NCBI GenBank assembly: GCA_016110215.1
Contig: JADWQD010000003.1
Span: 2,480,001 to 2,544,000 of the forward strand
Direction of reading: 5' to 3'
Origin: Capronia americana
Lineage: Eukaryota > Ascomycota > Eurotiomycetes > Chaetothyriales > Herpotrichiellaceae
Length of the DNA stretch: 64,000 nt
Shown here: positions 19,956 to 32,800 of the stretch, piece after piece
Layout: each line of letters opens with the position of its first letter
Numbering within the stretch: position 1 is the stretch's first letter
Notes under the pieces: model-generated
Databases searched by the model: none
Seen by the model: the letters and a program-made list of their open reading frames with translations, nothing else
What the model was told of the DNA's origin: nothing
Translations under genes and position numbers: made by a program

Positions 19956-20999
19956 AACTTGGCGGCTGAAGCTGACCTTTGCACGTTTGGAAAAAGCTTC
20001 CGAAAGCATTGTTATTGGCTCATTGATTCGCAGACGAGGGGCAGAAAAAGTATTACTACTATGTACTAGGTCATACCTCTTGAAGAAAGAGGGGGGGAGG
20101 GGCAAACTCTTCATCTTCGCAGCATGTCTTAGGTGGGATGATGGGATAGGACATGAGCGTTTGTCAATCCATGTACTCGTACAGGTTATCAAAGGTATAA
20201 AGTACCTACAGGGCAGGGAGTTGAGATCTGATCAAAACATAACCGGTAATTACTAATACGTTACTCATACTAAATCGAACGGAATCGATGAGGGTGGTCT
20301 CTTCGGCCTCGGACCCTCGTTGTGGAAATTGAAGGGTTCATACACAGTCAGCGTGAGTCAGATGAAACTCGGGCACCATCTTACTTCCTGTGCTCGTAGT
20401 GCAAGTTATAAGCGGCGGCAATCATTTTTGGGCTGTCGGGAAGCTATATACTCACCTGTTCGGCGTATGTTTCGAGGAAATATATACTTTCTCTATACAT
20501 CACAATATTGGTTGTGTAGAGCGGCGAGTGTCACTCGGCGATCACAAGGTAGTCGCTTGACTATGTAAGAACCTAATAGATTCCTCGTTCAGCTAGCGAG
20601 GGCCATCTCCCGTTGCTCTTTCGATCCTCTTTTCGCGCGTCTTTCGCGCAGTCTTTCGAACCTTTTTCGCTCGTCTTTCGCGCAGGCTCGCTCCTCCTCG
20701 TAACCGTGTCGATACTGAGGGATCTGATCTCCCTTATCGAAACACTCGGCCATTCCTGCAGTCTTGGTCCTTCCTACTGCCTCACCTATCATAGTGATAG
20801 GTAGCGGTGGAACGCTGGACAGCATGTTGTCATCCACGGACATTTCGACGATCCAAGAGTTTGGGCTACCTGAGCCGGCAACCCAGTGCCGTCTCGTGTC
20901 CGCTTCATGCTTCTGAATGGGTAACGAGCTCATGACGCTCGAAGGAAAACCCCAAGGACTTGTTGCCGTTCGCCGCTTCAACCTCTGCGTGGCAGAAAG

Positions 21000-21873
21000 T
21001 CACGTCGTCTCACCGTTCAGAAGAGCTGGCGTATCTGCCTCGCCCTCGTCATCCTCTTGGATAGATGCGAGTTTAGCGCTGTAGTGATCGGCCTCGTCAT
21101 CCCCAGCTTCATCTTCGTCTTCAACACTCGAGACACTACCGAACTCTGTTTCTTCGTCACTGCTCCAGCCGTCATCATCCTCGTCTTCGTCTCCGTGACT
21201 GGAGCTTTCTTCATAGTCAGTGAAGGGATCCTGCCCTGCATTGTCGACATCAACTTCGACTGCAGTGACAACGACAGAGCTCGGTGCCGCGGGCGCTGGC
21301 CGTGTCGGCGGTGAGCTGTCTTTCGGGGCATGGGACAGAAGCTGAGAGAACTCCTGCACGACATCGGCGGCCGCGTCATCATCGTCATCGTTGCCCAATA
21401 ATATGTCTTCGACCTGACCCACGTCAACATCGAGTATGATCTCTGAAGTGGCTGGCTCGCTCACATTATGACTTTGCATGTATTCTGACACTTGGTTGTA
21501 AACTGATATGTGACCGATCATCTTGGGTAGCGTTGGTTCAATTTGGCCGGACTCCTGCTGGAGCTTCCATTGAGAAGTCCAAACCAGTCTCCAGGCCATC
21601 TCGTCATTGGTTTCGCGGATCATTGCTGGTATCTTGGTTTGCAATCCGGATTTAGAAAGGTCTTGGATGGTGTATCTTCTTCCTGAATGTTGAGTTGGAA
21701 GTGTGGTAGTCTTTTTCGAAAGCCAAGCCTCGAGGATTTTGTATCGGTGGTGCTTGGTTGTTGCATACTTGGGCCTCCATATTCACGAACCCCCGAAGCC
21801 AAACACTCGCAGTTGAAATACGTACTTCCTCCGCTAAAAATCGTATGCCTTGATCATCGTATGACAAACTCAT
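21000..21873 (-). CDS. Unrecognised protein with basic N-terminus and acidic C-terminus
   Basis: Two exons: 21826-21873 (MSLSYDDQGIRFLAEE) and 21000-21767, joined by a 58-nt intron (GTACGT donor, CCCAAG acceptor) in phase 0; 271 residues. The ATG at 21873 is the first in frame. Residues 17-110 are moderately charged and probably folded, with the segments HHRYKILEAWLSKK, GRRYTIQDLSKSGLQTK and MAWRLVWTSQWKLQQESG. From about residue 130 the chain is strongly acidic, with runs of Asp/Glu broken by Ser (DDDDD, EDEDDDGWSSDEE), so it is likely disordered. No catalytic motif, signal peptide or transmembrane segment is visible. I do not recognise the family. The C-terminus is uncertain: the stop at 21000 follows a potential GTGAGA donor, and a downstream frame could add a tail only through an implausibly short 29-nt intron. 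Confidence 0.6.
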
Positions 21874-24665
21874 GAGTCTCCGAGAGCTCAAGAGGCGGAG
21901 TGCTTCTAGTTACTTCGTAAAGACATGTACGTTGATCATGTCACATGTTGCTTCGTGGCCTCGTGGCCTCGTGGCCTCCTGGCCGAGCCAAACGGCGTTG
22001 TCCGCATTGATTGATGAAACATTCGTGGTGGCGTGTTTGGTTGCATTCGTGTCACGCTACGAAATGCCATTTCAGCCTGCTCCGGGGAGATTTCCGCGTC
22101 CTCGAGCTACTTGTGCTCAGTAGGTGCTCGATCCATTCCACACCCGTATTGTTCCATTTAGCGCGCCCCACACAGATGATCCGAGGATCCCGGTCTTCGG
22201 CTGCTGTACCGTCAAGCCACCATGTCAGAAGAGACCGTGCGTTGGCCAAAAATGGAGGGCGCCGCTCATTGGGCGAGGCGCTGGGTTGAACTACCCTCCC
22301 AAACATGGCGCGGAAAAAGGGTCGATCATTGACACAGCTCCAACGGTACGTGACGAGCCTTTTCTCTCTTCTCTCACAATGCTTCCGGAGACCGACCTTA
22401 CATCCTGTACTCCTTGGAGAAGAGTTGGCAACGGAGTACTTCCGACAGAGGCTTAGGAATTGGCCGTCTGGCCGCTGTAGCCCACCACCAGTGGATGAAA
22501 AGCAGTGCCTTGGGTTGCGCTAGGTTGGATGATGTGTCCGGTGGCATTTCCCGTGATATGAGGCAATGGAATATCCTCGGCGCTCATCGAACCGTCGTTC
22601 ATCAGCGGACAAGTTTTCGGGCGCCTGGTCCACTGCTGCTGGGATGTTCCAGGTCATCAAATGCGCCCGCAGAAAGAAATGTGCAAGTCCGCCAGCCAAA
22701 CAACGAAGGATTTCTTGGCCAGCCCCAGGGAGAAGATTAACGGAATAGGTCGGTCCTTCAAAGACGGTCCGATCAACCCATCTCAATGCCAGGCATTATC
22801 GCGGGAAACGTGACGGTGCGGACAGGTACCCAACCTGCGCCTTCTGGGTTACGTCGAGACCAGAAGAACCAATTTTGCTGTTGTGCGATCGTTGCCGCCC
22901 CAGGATGCATGGCTGAACCACCGCCGTCCAGTGAGGATGTTACGCCTCAAATTGACGGTGGCGCGGAGGCTTGATTTCCGAAATCCAAGAAGCTCTTTGT
23001 ACCGGATGACGATGGTCCTTGTCTGAGCCAAGGGGACTGAAGGCGTCAATTTGTAGCGATGTGATGTGGATTGGAAACCGGATGTGAGCGAAAATAGGCA
23101 TTGTCCACAACAAGAAACAAAAAGCATCCACGGCCGTGTATGTACCTCGAAATTCTCAGCTTTTCAAGTCCCGAGGTGCCGCGGGGTCCCTCGCTGTTCG
23201 AGCTTTTTCTAGCAGAGCTTCGCTCTCGTGCTCACATATTCGCTCAAACGGAGAAGACGAAGAAGCTGCGAAGGCTCGAGTGGGGACGGTGATAATGGTC
23301 TCGCGCCAGAACATCTTGACAGATCATTGTGTTTCGGCAGCTGCGCGCGTATTTCGGAGTTGATGGGGATGGGGATTTGGTGAGTGCGAGACTCTGCCAG
23401 TAGGAGAAGTTGTTTCGGTTCTCGTTGTTCTATTCGTCTTCTGATCGATCCGAAACTGAAAGCCGTCGGTGTGGCTATTATTGCGTCATGCTGGTATTAA
23501 AGAGATTAATATGATCGAGGTTTTCTCGAAGGCACAGAGGTTGGTCTTAATGGAAATCGTCCTGCGCTGCATCCACTGACAGTCAGAAAAGAGTATCATC
23601 ACAATTGGAAGAATTGCACATATTGCTCCCATGCTTCTCTTGTAAGCGTGGATGGAGTCTTGGTATACAAACGCATCGCCATATCGCCATGTTACCACTG
23701 AATCCAACTTCACGCCGAATTGCGTTAGATGCGTGATTGTGCCGATTTGGTGCGAGTATCGAGTTTCCACTTTGTGTGGGCCAATATGCAGCCGACCAGA
23801 CCGATCTGGGTGCTCTGCACAGCTGAATGGTGGATCGAGCGGCTGGTCCATGGAAGACTAGCCCCAGATTTACACACTGCTCTGGATCAAAGTGGGCGGG
23901 AAACAGCCATTAGTTCTCGCGGGCGAAAAGAATATTGTAGCTCCATGTTGGACGGACGATCATCAATTGGGCATATTGCAGCTTTTAACACGCTGTCAAG
24001 CGCAAGCAGGCACAGAAAAGCAGCGAAGTGTGGATTGAGGAATCGTAAAGTGAAGAATGATGCCTGGCAGGAATGTGCGAAGTCGGCACTGTTGCTTTCA
24101 TCGAGTCTGGGGCTTCCGGACCTTGTTACGGAGGCATTTTATTGCCACGCTTGGGAACAGAGGTGGCTTGAGTGCTACAGTATGGACTTCGGAAGCAGTG
24201 CGAATGAAGCATGAGAAGTACTTGAATAACGCCGAGTATCTACGGTGCGGCAGAGGCACCACAGCGCAGCAGGTGGTCTGCCCTCCCATCTCATGATACT
24301 TGCCCGCACTCGGGAGAGGCATTATTCAGCCCAATTTTGGGAAGTATTAAGTTTGATGAGATTAATTACAGCGATAAATTACAAGCGGAAACCAATATGT
24401 CACAGCTCCCTGGGTATCTTTGAAAGCACACGCTCCACCATGATCAATCACTCCTTTCCATGAACGCATTCTGGAACCGAACCCTCCCCTGGCCACACGC
24501 TCATTAGTGCCTGCTGCCAATTGCAATAGCGAGTAATAACTCGTCCACGCAGGCGTTTCGACCAACGCTAGAACAACGAAAGAACACTTTTGTCGGTCGT
24601 GAGTGCCGGCCGATATCGTGACACTGGGTGTCGCGATGGTGTGTCCATTTGCCGGTCTCGGAGAG
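21874..24665. other. Gene-free spacer
   Basis: About 2.8 kb. Frames on both strands were inspected and none shows a domain or a chain of splice sites. A 9-bp tandem repeat lies at about 21953-21984. Confidence 0.5.
21953..21984. repeat. Nonamer tandem repeat (CGTGGCCTC)
   Basis: Three copies plus a degenerate fourth of CGTGGCCTC. Confidence 0.85.
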
Positions 24666-25336
24666 TTAGACCTCTGCAGTGGGAGCAGTGCTGCTTCCAT
24701 GAGAGCTCTTCCTGTAGGTCAGATGCATATGATGCGCCTCTGTAGCGGAAGGGGTTTTCAAGGCGTAGATGGTGCTGGTCAAGAAACAGAAGCCATTGAT
24801 GAAGGTGAAAGCCTCGACCGTCTTCCAGCACGCCTTGTAGCTCTCTCCGATGACCATTTTCCAACCCATCCAGTTCTCGTCGCAGTCCCATTCAATGATT
24901 GCACCAAAGGCAGCGAAGAATGCCAGTGAGAAGACAAAGTTGAGCACGGCGTAGCATTTCGGGGACCAGTTCCATGTCCAGATCAGGATGGAACCGTAGA
25001 TAATGGAAAGGCCGGCGAATATCTCTGTGAAGACAAGACGGGCTCCAGGGTATTTCTCGGTGTCTTCCCAGTGGGACAGGTACCAACTTACAATACCAAG
25101 GATGACCTGGAAACTCGTTGATTAGCATCGCATTCTTAATCAAACTCTCACTTCAACCAGAGGGTGGCAATTGGATGTTCGGAGCATGTTGCAAACTGTG
25201 CGTGGCTGCAAAGTGGTCAGGAAATTGGGGGACTGCTTACACCGCCAAACAGTGCCTCAGCTTGGTACAGGAATCTCGACACAATGCGGACGGTGGCCTC
25301 GGATGGCTGGCATTTCTCAAAATACTTGATCGCCAT
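24666..25336 (-). CDS. Small four-helix membrane protein, MARVEL-like
   Basis: Two exons, 25241-25336 (MAIKYFEKCQPS) and 24666-25106, joined in phase 0 by a 134-nt intron (GTAAGC, TGCTAATC, TTCCAG); 178 residues. Four hydrophobic helices are visible: about 29-44 (LFGGVILGIVSWYL), 55-76 (FTEIFAGLSIIYGSILIW), 82-104 (VLNFVFSLAFFAAFGAIIEW) and 128-147 (FTFINGFCFLTSTIYAL). The loop before helix 4 has WDCDENW, and the tail is short and polar. This size and spacing, with acidic/aromatic loop residues, resembles fungal MARVEL-domain proteins of the plasma membrane or eisosome type, but the similarity is one of layout rather than a diagnostic motif. The start is the first ATG in exon 1. No operon-like context; long spacers lie on both sides. 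Confidence 0.8.
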
Positions 25337-26412
25337 TGGACACTGGATATTCAGATGTTTGGTGGAAGTATGTGTAGTCGCTTGCTCCGATTGCAAGGCA
25401 CAATTTTGATGTGCTTTCTGCTTTTACTTTTAAGCTTGCGTGAAGCGAAACATGGCCAGTGATTCGGAGTTCTTGCACTGTTAATATAGGTGCCTGACTG
25501 CCATGTCGAAGGTGGTATGTTTTCCAGTGGCTCGACATTGACCAGAAAGTTGTTCGGCCGGCTGCATAGAATCGCGTCACACCATGGGAATAAGATGATC
25601 ATGGTGCGACGTGGGCTTGTGTACGAGTGAAGAGATGTCGAATTCTTCTTGGAGAAAAATGCTTCGACTTACAGTCAACCAGAATGTTCTCTTTTCTTGG
25701 CGTCAGTTCGCACACTGTAGAGCGCACAGATGGAGGCTCCATGCCGGGCTTGGGTCGTAACCCGGCAAGGAATGGAAATGAATCTGTTGGCCGTCGATGT
25801 GTCCATGTGAGCAGCTGGGTGGACATTTCCGGTCGGAGCGGCTTGCACGCAAAAATCGTCTCCTGATGATGAGTTGTTCAAGCGCTCTGGTCCAGATTTC
25901 TCGCAAGGTCAGTTTGGCGATCTATTTGGCTATCCTATTCCTGACTGCGATTCGACCCACTCATACTCCGTACACAACAGCATAGCTTAAGAGGCAGAGA
26001 TAATCACTTCAGTATGTCCGAGGAGCGATGTTACCCATATGCCATGAGAATGTTTCAATGCAGTGATACAAACTCATTGTCAGGTGGTTTTGAAGCGAGA
26101 GTGAAATAACATCCGCCAAGGTGGAGTAAAACCCTCATCCCGCTTTGGGACCAGCGTGATGTGTTCAGAATCATTTGGGTTGTGCGACGCCGCGTGCTCA
26201 CCGAAGCTTGTGACGGAACTCACTCCAGATACTGAGTACAGCTCTCGGCCATGTCATAAAACACTCGGCCACAAGCCCGGGGCTCAAGGCCAAATCTCCG
26301 AGGGTCAAACTCTTAAAACTTTCTTCCAAGAACTGGCCTGCCGCTTTACCCCAAGTGTTTGCAAAAATCCGACATGCGCACCGGAAGGCTTCGTCAATAG
26401 AATACTCCAGCG
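25337..26412. other. Gene-free spacer
   Basis: About 1.1 kb; nothing beyond short overlapping frames on both strands. Confidence 0.5.
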
Positions 26413-28173
26413 TCACCAACCTTCACTCATCGTCAAGGCCTCAAATTGATTGGCAAAGCCTCCTGTATATTCACTCCTGTCCTCGGTCATCGTTTTCGTC
26501 TCCCGCTCTCTAAGCTGGCTGCCCTCCACATCGGCAAGGACTGAGCTCTGTCCATCAGCCAACGGCGTCTGGCCTTTACCTAGTATGTCCTCGATCTTCC
26601 AAGCAATCCTTTCGGCTCCTTGTCGCGCCCCGGCCAAGTTGGCGGCGCCGGGACCAAGCCTCAGCCCAGCGAGGCCACCAGTCAAGAATAATGGGACATC
26701 GTCGTGCCACATCAAGTCATGAGTAACTCTAGGTAACCCATTGATGGACTGAACGGGGTGCTTTTCCAGCATTCGCCGCATGCACGGCACTTTCTCAATG
26801 TTCGGAGCTGCTCCTGTTGCGTATATGATGTGGTCAACGCACAGCGGGGCACTCTCTAGCCCTGGGGACAATCTGATCGACCATGTCTGGCTTCTGCCGC
26901 ACCAAATCCCGTCTTCGATACGCGCGTGAGTCAGAATAGCCAGACGATCATTAATAACGTGCCTTTTAAGAATCCTGTCGAACTTGGGTGTTATACTGCC
27001 TCCGTTTCGAGCGTCTCTGAGCAGTTCGAAGCGCTCTTTCACAGAATCAGTGAGTGATACTCTTGTTCCGCTGTCGACTTACCTTGATCACTATCTGCTG
27101 ACCAGAAAACCGACATTTGCTGGTTACGCACCTTTGACACCCATTCAAGGTCGACGTCGAAATGCTTTAACTTGTAGTGTCCCCTGATCAGCAGCCACAC
27201 CTTGGTAACGCCACGACGAATGATTAGATCGGCAATTTGAGCGCTCGTAAGTCCACCCCCAACCACTATGACCGAGGTGGGTAGCCCCTTGTCGATTTTT
27301 TGTAGAACATGCCCCGATAAGCAGTCCTCGTCTGCGGTGTCGAAGCAGTGGCAAACACTTCCAGGCTCCGCGCCTAGCCGGAGGTTACTGTCCATGGGGA
27401 TGCAAGGCTTCCAGCCAGGGCCCACCGCCAGAACAACGATTCTGGAGTAGATGGCTCCTTGGTCGGTGGTCAAGGTGAATCCTTCACCGCTGGTTAACCC
27501 GCCCAAATCTCCATATTCGACGTTCTCGACTCTTGCTCGAACGACCAGGTTCCGAAGGCCATACCTGTCCACAATGTCGCCGCAAAAATCATGGAACAGC
27601 GCAGACGATGGTGCGAAATAATCTATACGGTCTCGGTGGTCAATGCGGAGGTGGTGTGTGATCCTTCTTGAGACAAATCAGGACAAGATCGTTTATGTGG
27701 CGACTAAGCCTCCCCAGTACTCACCTCTGGCGCCTCTTCTTAACATCATGCTTACTGAGTTCTTTGCCGACCACGTTTGGGATTTCTTGCAACTCGTTCG
27801 TGCGGCGCTTGAGATGTGAAAAGGCCAAAAGGGAATCTCTGTCCCTCGGGTCTGGATGGAAGAACAGCGGGCTGCGAAGATGGTTGATCTGCAACCTGCG
27901 GAACCTCTCCTGCCATGCAGACATCCACTGGTCGGAAAGAGCATCAAGCACAATGATTGACCTGGGCGCGCGAGACTTGTCGCCCAAGTCAGAATCGGCC
28001 CGCCTTCTCTGGGATTTTTGTTCGTTTTCAATCGTCTCACGCCGGTTGAACCTCCGCCAGTACCTGGAGTGCTCGTCGTCGGTAAAGAGTGCAGAAGGAG
28101 TGGCTTCTCGTAACCGAGCCGCCACCGCCAGCCCGCAAGGTCCTGAGCCAATAATGGCCACATCGTACACCAT
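26413..28173 (-). CDS. FAD/NAD(P)-binding flavoprotein oxidoreductase
   Basis: Three exons, 27725-28173, 27083-27666 and 26413-27035, with introns of 58 and 47 nt that keep phase; 551 residues. The start MVYDVAIIGSGPCGLAVAARL is a textbook FAD-binding beta-alpha-beta fold (GxGxxG). A second Rossmann motif, SVIVVGGGLTSAQIADL, lies in exon 2 and should bind NAD(P)H, and IIYATGAAPN in exon 3 is the ATG-type motif near the flavin. The overall order recalls flavin monooxygenases of the SidA/IucD/PvdA and related groups, but the characteristic substrate residues cannot be checked by eye. Exon 1 also has WMSAWQERFRRLQINHLRSP and RDRDSLLAF, a block seen in a conserved fungal flavoprotein family of unknown substrate. 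No signal peptide; probably cytosolic. Not a siderophore cluster: no synthetase or transporter of that type is nearby. Confidence 0.88.
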
Positions 28174-29828
28174 CTTCAGATTGAACTATGGAAATCCCAT
28201 ATGAGAGAAACCTACACAGCGGGGATCTGATCTGGCCAGCGGAACGAAAGGGCGGACTTGGATGTGGTCGTGCGAGTTTGATGGTCGGTCCTGGCGTGGC
28301 TGACGGCATCCATTTCTGTGCCTTAAGGTCCTCAAACTCATGCATGAAGATCCGAAAAGTCGAGAAACTGAGGACCCGACGACGTCTCCTTGTCCTCCAG
28401 AAAGCACGAGTAGGGAGTGGCTTATCCTACCCAATATGAATTCCGATTCCAATTCCATCCGATGTGTCCATCCGAATGGTCAACGCCAACACTAAGCGAT
28501 GCAGCCACGCCAGACTATTCCAAGGTACTGTACGATACAATAGGCCAACTCCAGGATACCTTCAACCCGTTGAAAAGGCAGGAGGGTTCCCGCTGTTAGA
28601 CAGGCTCAATCTAATTAGTCGCCTCGGTCCTTTGAGGGTGGCTGTACTTTTAAGAACATCATCGCAGGCTGCTGTTAGACCAGACGTGACGCACAGCCGT
28701 CAATGTTACCAAACTTCGACATTGGAGGTGTCCCCCGTCTCAAGGAGCCGTTCGTGCTCAACTTCGGTTACAAAGCGGCCGTATGAACTGCACATTAAGG
28801 TATCTTCGCGATACCCCGAACCACATTGCGAAGTCCCTTGAGGAGTTCGGCGCCGACAAAGCGTACTGGCCTTGACGCCAGTCTGGGACTGTAGCTTGCC
28901 GCTTTACTTAGGGATCTGTTACCCGCCTCAACTTCAGTCAAGTCTTACTACTTGCTCAATCTCTTCCCCCTCCTCATCACATATGCTGAGTCGCATTTCT
29001 GGGCCCCGCGCTAAGGCCTAGAGTACCCGCCCAACCCACCGACCGAAAAAGCAGTATTTGGGAGACTGGACCGAACCGAGGTGCATGCAGAGCAGAACAA
29101 ATACCTTACGCATCTGAGACGCCAACAGTATAACATGCGTTCCCTTTTCCGAGTCGTACATACCTTTCCACGTATCTGGTAACATTAAATTTGATGCTGG
29201 GCCGGTAGACTTGTAGAATCTGGTAGAGCAAGGCTCTACATAGGCCGTAATGTGAGTTCCGCTCGAGAGGGGCTTCAGGGTGACCAAGCCGTCGTCAGGA
29301 TTCACAGTTGTAGGCTCAGGAAAAGGATATGGACGAAGATTCGCTGCTCAGTATACTCCCACCTGTCCACAGTGTAAGCCATTACTGGCCGCGGTAGCAC
29401 CTCATGTGAAGGCTCGCAACAACGAAATCCCCTCCTTCTTTCGCTCTTCCTCAAATTCATCCCTCTTGTTACTCAGGAGAACTGCGGGTTGCAGAGCTTT
29501 GATCAAGCCCTCGGGCCAAAAGGGCGATAAAGAGGTAACAGGTTACCACGTGGCTAATTTTGGTTCTTTGCTGAAGCTGTATGGCGGAGTAGTTTAGGAT
29601 AAAGGCGGAGTGAGAGGGAGGTGAGTAGTTCTGAAAGTACCGAGTACCAAAGCACGATTGGAGTTAGTCACGTGAGTTCCAAGAAATCCTTAGTCATCCT
29701 TTGCAAGGCTGCGACTGACCGCATTGAGCAGCGAACGCGCTTGCTGCAACTTTTTGTAAACGCGACCCTTCACAGAGGTTGAGCGCGGCCCACAACACTT
29801 TGCCTTCGTCCAAACGGGACAAAACAAG
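28174..29828. other. Divergent spacer between flavoprotein and NIC96
   Basis: About 1.65 kb between outward-facing genes. No coding exon supported. It must carry both promoters; no specific site could be named. Confidence 0.5.
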
Positions 29829-32800
29829 ATGTCGTCGCTCTTTGGCCTACCATCATCTGGTCCGGGGACTTCAGGGTCAACGTCAACCGGTCTCTTTGGT
29901 GGTCTGAACCTGAATCCCACGACAGACGCCCAAGGAAAGCGCAAGTCCATTTTTGACCCGTCGACTTCGCAAAACACTCAGTCCGCTCCATTTGCAGGGC
30001 TCAATGCCACCTCAAGCGCTGCACCTTCTGGCGGCTTCTTCTCTACCCAGAGTACGGCTCCTGGTCCTGCTCCCTTCTCCATTCCCACCACTGCGAGCAC
30101 TACCACCCAGTCCGGAGGACTGTTCGGAACAGCCCCGTCCGCAGCTCAGCAGCCTCCTGCGACCCTTCCTTCTTTTGGCACTCAGAACACCCAACAACCT
30201 GCGACCTCCTCCTTCTTTGGTAGCACGGCCGCCCCAAATACCATGGCTCCTGCTGGCTCTCAGCCACCACCTGGTCCTGCGCAAAACAACGGAGACGCCG
30301 CCTACTTCAGCACTTTGCTTGAACGCCAGAAGAAGAAGCCAAAGTTGAGGGCTGAGAACACGGGTCGTCATGAGTTGCCAAGCCTTAGTATGGACCTAGG
30401 CGACCTGGCGAGGCGTGCGCAAGAGATCAGACACCGAGGAACAAAACAGCCTGAGCCACTATCAGAGAGCCGTGCTCATTACCTGCTGGCTGGCTCCGGA
30501 GTTGCGCCTGGTCAGGCTTACAAGGACTTCCAGGCGCTAGGGCCTGACGATGCCGCACCGATATCGCGGGTTGCAGCCCAAAACTTCGCCGATGAATCCA
30601 ATGCCTACCTAAGGGATCTACGAGTCAAGGGACGTGACGCCATGCTGCGAGAAAGCATGGACCGTGTCTATCGGGAGGTTGACAGCTTCATCGAAGAGAG
30701 CTTGGGTGTCGACTTTGAAGAACAAAAGGTCAGAATTATGGAACATTTCGGCCTTGTGTCGCCGGAGGATGGAGCAATCCCCGAAGGTGGAAGACAAGCC
30801 ACAGGCGGCTTTGGCAAATCCACAAGACGAGGCAAGCATGGAGAATCCGAACCATCACGGTCTGCCAGAAGCGTATTTGGTCGTTCGGCGATGGAGAAGT
30901 CCATCATCGGCGTTGCGGGATCCGGAGCTGGTTCAACGTCCTTCTTTAAGAGTGATGGTGCTCCTCCCACCCCTGCAGGAATGCCAAGATCAGGCTCACA
31001 GGCTGTACGCGAGCTCAGGAACAAGGAGAAGGCGTTCATTGAGAAAGTCGAGGAACTCAACAATGCTCGCGTGAAACACGAGGCATATCCTTTGCTACAA
31101 AGATTTGCCGACACAGAGGAGCAAAATAAAGCTGATACCCCCCGTCAACTTGTGGACGCCTACCAGGCTCTTCAAGAAATCACCAAAGAAGGCTCATCAG
31201 AGCTCAAGGAACGACAATTTGCCGATGCATATCTGGACGAGTCGTCCTCGGGGCAGGCAACGCTGAAATTGAAGAAACAGATCTTAGATGGCTCTCGAAC
31301 ATATCTCGAACACGCGTTCTTCCGCGAAATAAAAACCAAGGTCGAGCAGAATCCACGGGAGGCATCGCTAGGTGGACAACCAACTGTCACCAACATCGTA
31401 AGAGCTTACATCCGATTGCGTGTTATACGACGGGACCTGGCGCCTGATGGGACAGAGCTCCAACAGCTGAATGGTGAAAACGGCGACTACTGCTGGGTCC
31501 TCATATTCTACCTCCTGAGATGCGGCTTCGTCCAGGAAGCAGCAGACTATGTCCAAAATGACCCTGCTTTCCAATCGATTGAGCGACGGTTTGTTTCGTA
31601 TCTGACGGGATATGCAAAGGACCGGGATCGTCGGTTGGGGCGCAAACTGCAAGATATGATTGACAACGAGTACCAGAACCGGACAAAAGCCAGCCCCAAA
31701 AATCAGGTTGATCCCTACCGGATAGCCTGCTATAAAGTGATTGGAAGATGTGATATCAGTTCAAGACATCTGGACGTCGTTGGACAGGGTGTGGAGGACT
31801 GGCTCTGGCTACAGTTCAACCTTGCCCGGGAGACTGAGAGGCTGGAGGAGATTTCTGGAGAGGTCTTTGGGCTCGACCAAATCTGTGAAACAATCATGGA
31901 GATTGGGCAAAAGCATTTCCAGAAAAGCCAGGTTGAGGGCGCAAACGGATACGGCACATTCTTCTTGATGCAAGTTCTTGCGGGCATGTTCGAACAAGCA
32001 GTCGACTACCTGCACAACTTCAATCCTTTGAGCGCAGTGCATTTCGCCATTGCTCTGTCGTACTACGGGCTGTTGAGGGTGTCGGACTTCTCGGTGGCTG
32101 GCAATGAACTGCGTAGGTACATCAGTTTGATACCCAAACCCATGCTAACTCAGGTTGCAGTGACGTTCTCGACGACCCAGCAGCCAATGATCAACTTTGT
32201 GCCACTCATCGCGTACCATACAGGAACATTCCGAACAGCACTTCCGGGCCCTGCCGTTGACTACTTATCGTTGTTATGCCTCAATTCAGATCTGCGGCCT
32301 GCCAGCTTGGGCCAGGTACACACCAATGCCTGCCACGAATGTCTCCGCGAACTATGTCTGGAGACCCGCGAATTTGCGAAGTTGTTGGGCGACATCCGCA
32401 GTGATGGCACTCGGTTACCCGGTGCCATCGAGCTACGCGCGAAGCTGATTCACCTCGACACCAGGGAAGAATTCTTGAGTTCCATCACCAGGCAATCTGC
32501 AGCGATCGCCGACCAGCGCGGGCAAATTGCGGATGCGGTTCTGCTGTATCATCTATGTGAAGACTACGACAACGTTATCAGTGTTCTGAACAGAGCACTG
32601 GCAGACGCGGTGACGGTGGACTTGGGCCAAGCGGCAATGCAGCTGCAGCCACTGAAACCTCGTAAATCCAATGGCAAGAGTCCAGGGTCGAGCATCACCG
32701 AAGGAGGAGGACCTCAGTCATCGTTGTCGCTTACGCAATCCACATCATCCCCCTTTGAATTGGGTAAGAACATGGTTGAGCTGTACAACCAGAACGCGGC

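Larger units (their letters stand above)
19381..20999. other. Spacer dense in short tandem repeats; possible extra exon at its right end
   Basis: Repeats are at 19571-19590 (TTACG), 19653-19692 (GATATTGG), 19723-19743 (GGAT) and 19934-19955 (GGGTT). A frame on the minus strand at 20589-20981 has a charged Arg/Glu-rich end but could not be spliced to the gene upstream with a plausible intron; it may be chance or an unrecognised terminal exon. Confidence 0.5.

Noticed and set aside
19790..19960. G/T-rich repeats considered as an interstitial telomere
   Set aside because: The units are GGGTT and irregular GGTTAG-like words, without a consistent TTAGGG array.
20589..20981. Minus-strand 130-residue frame as an extra exon of the acidic protein
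   Set aside because: The only joining intron would be 29 nt, shorter than fungal introns, and the frame starts at a TTG.
23486..24322. Overlapping frames on both strands (up to 161 residues)
   Set aside because: No motif, no plausible start context or introns, and odd amino-acid composition.
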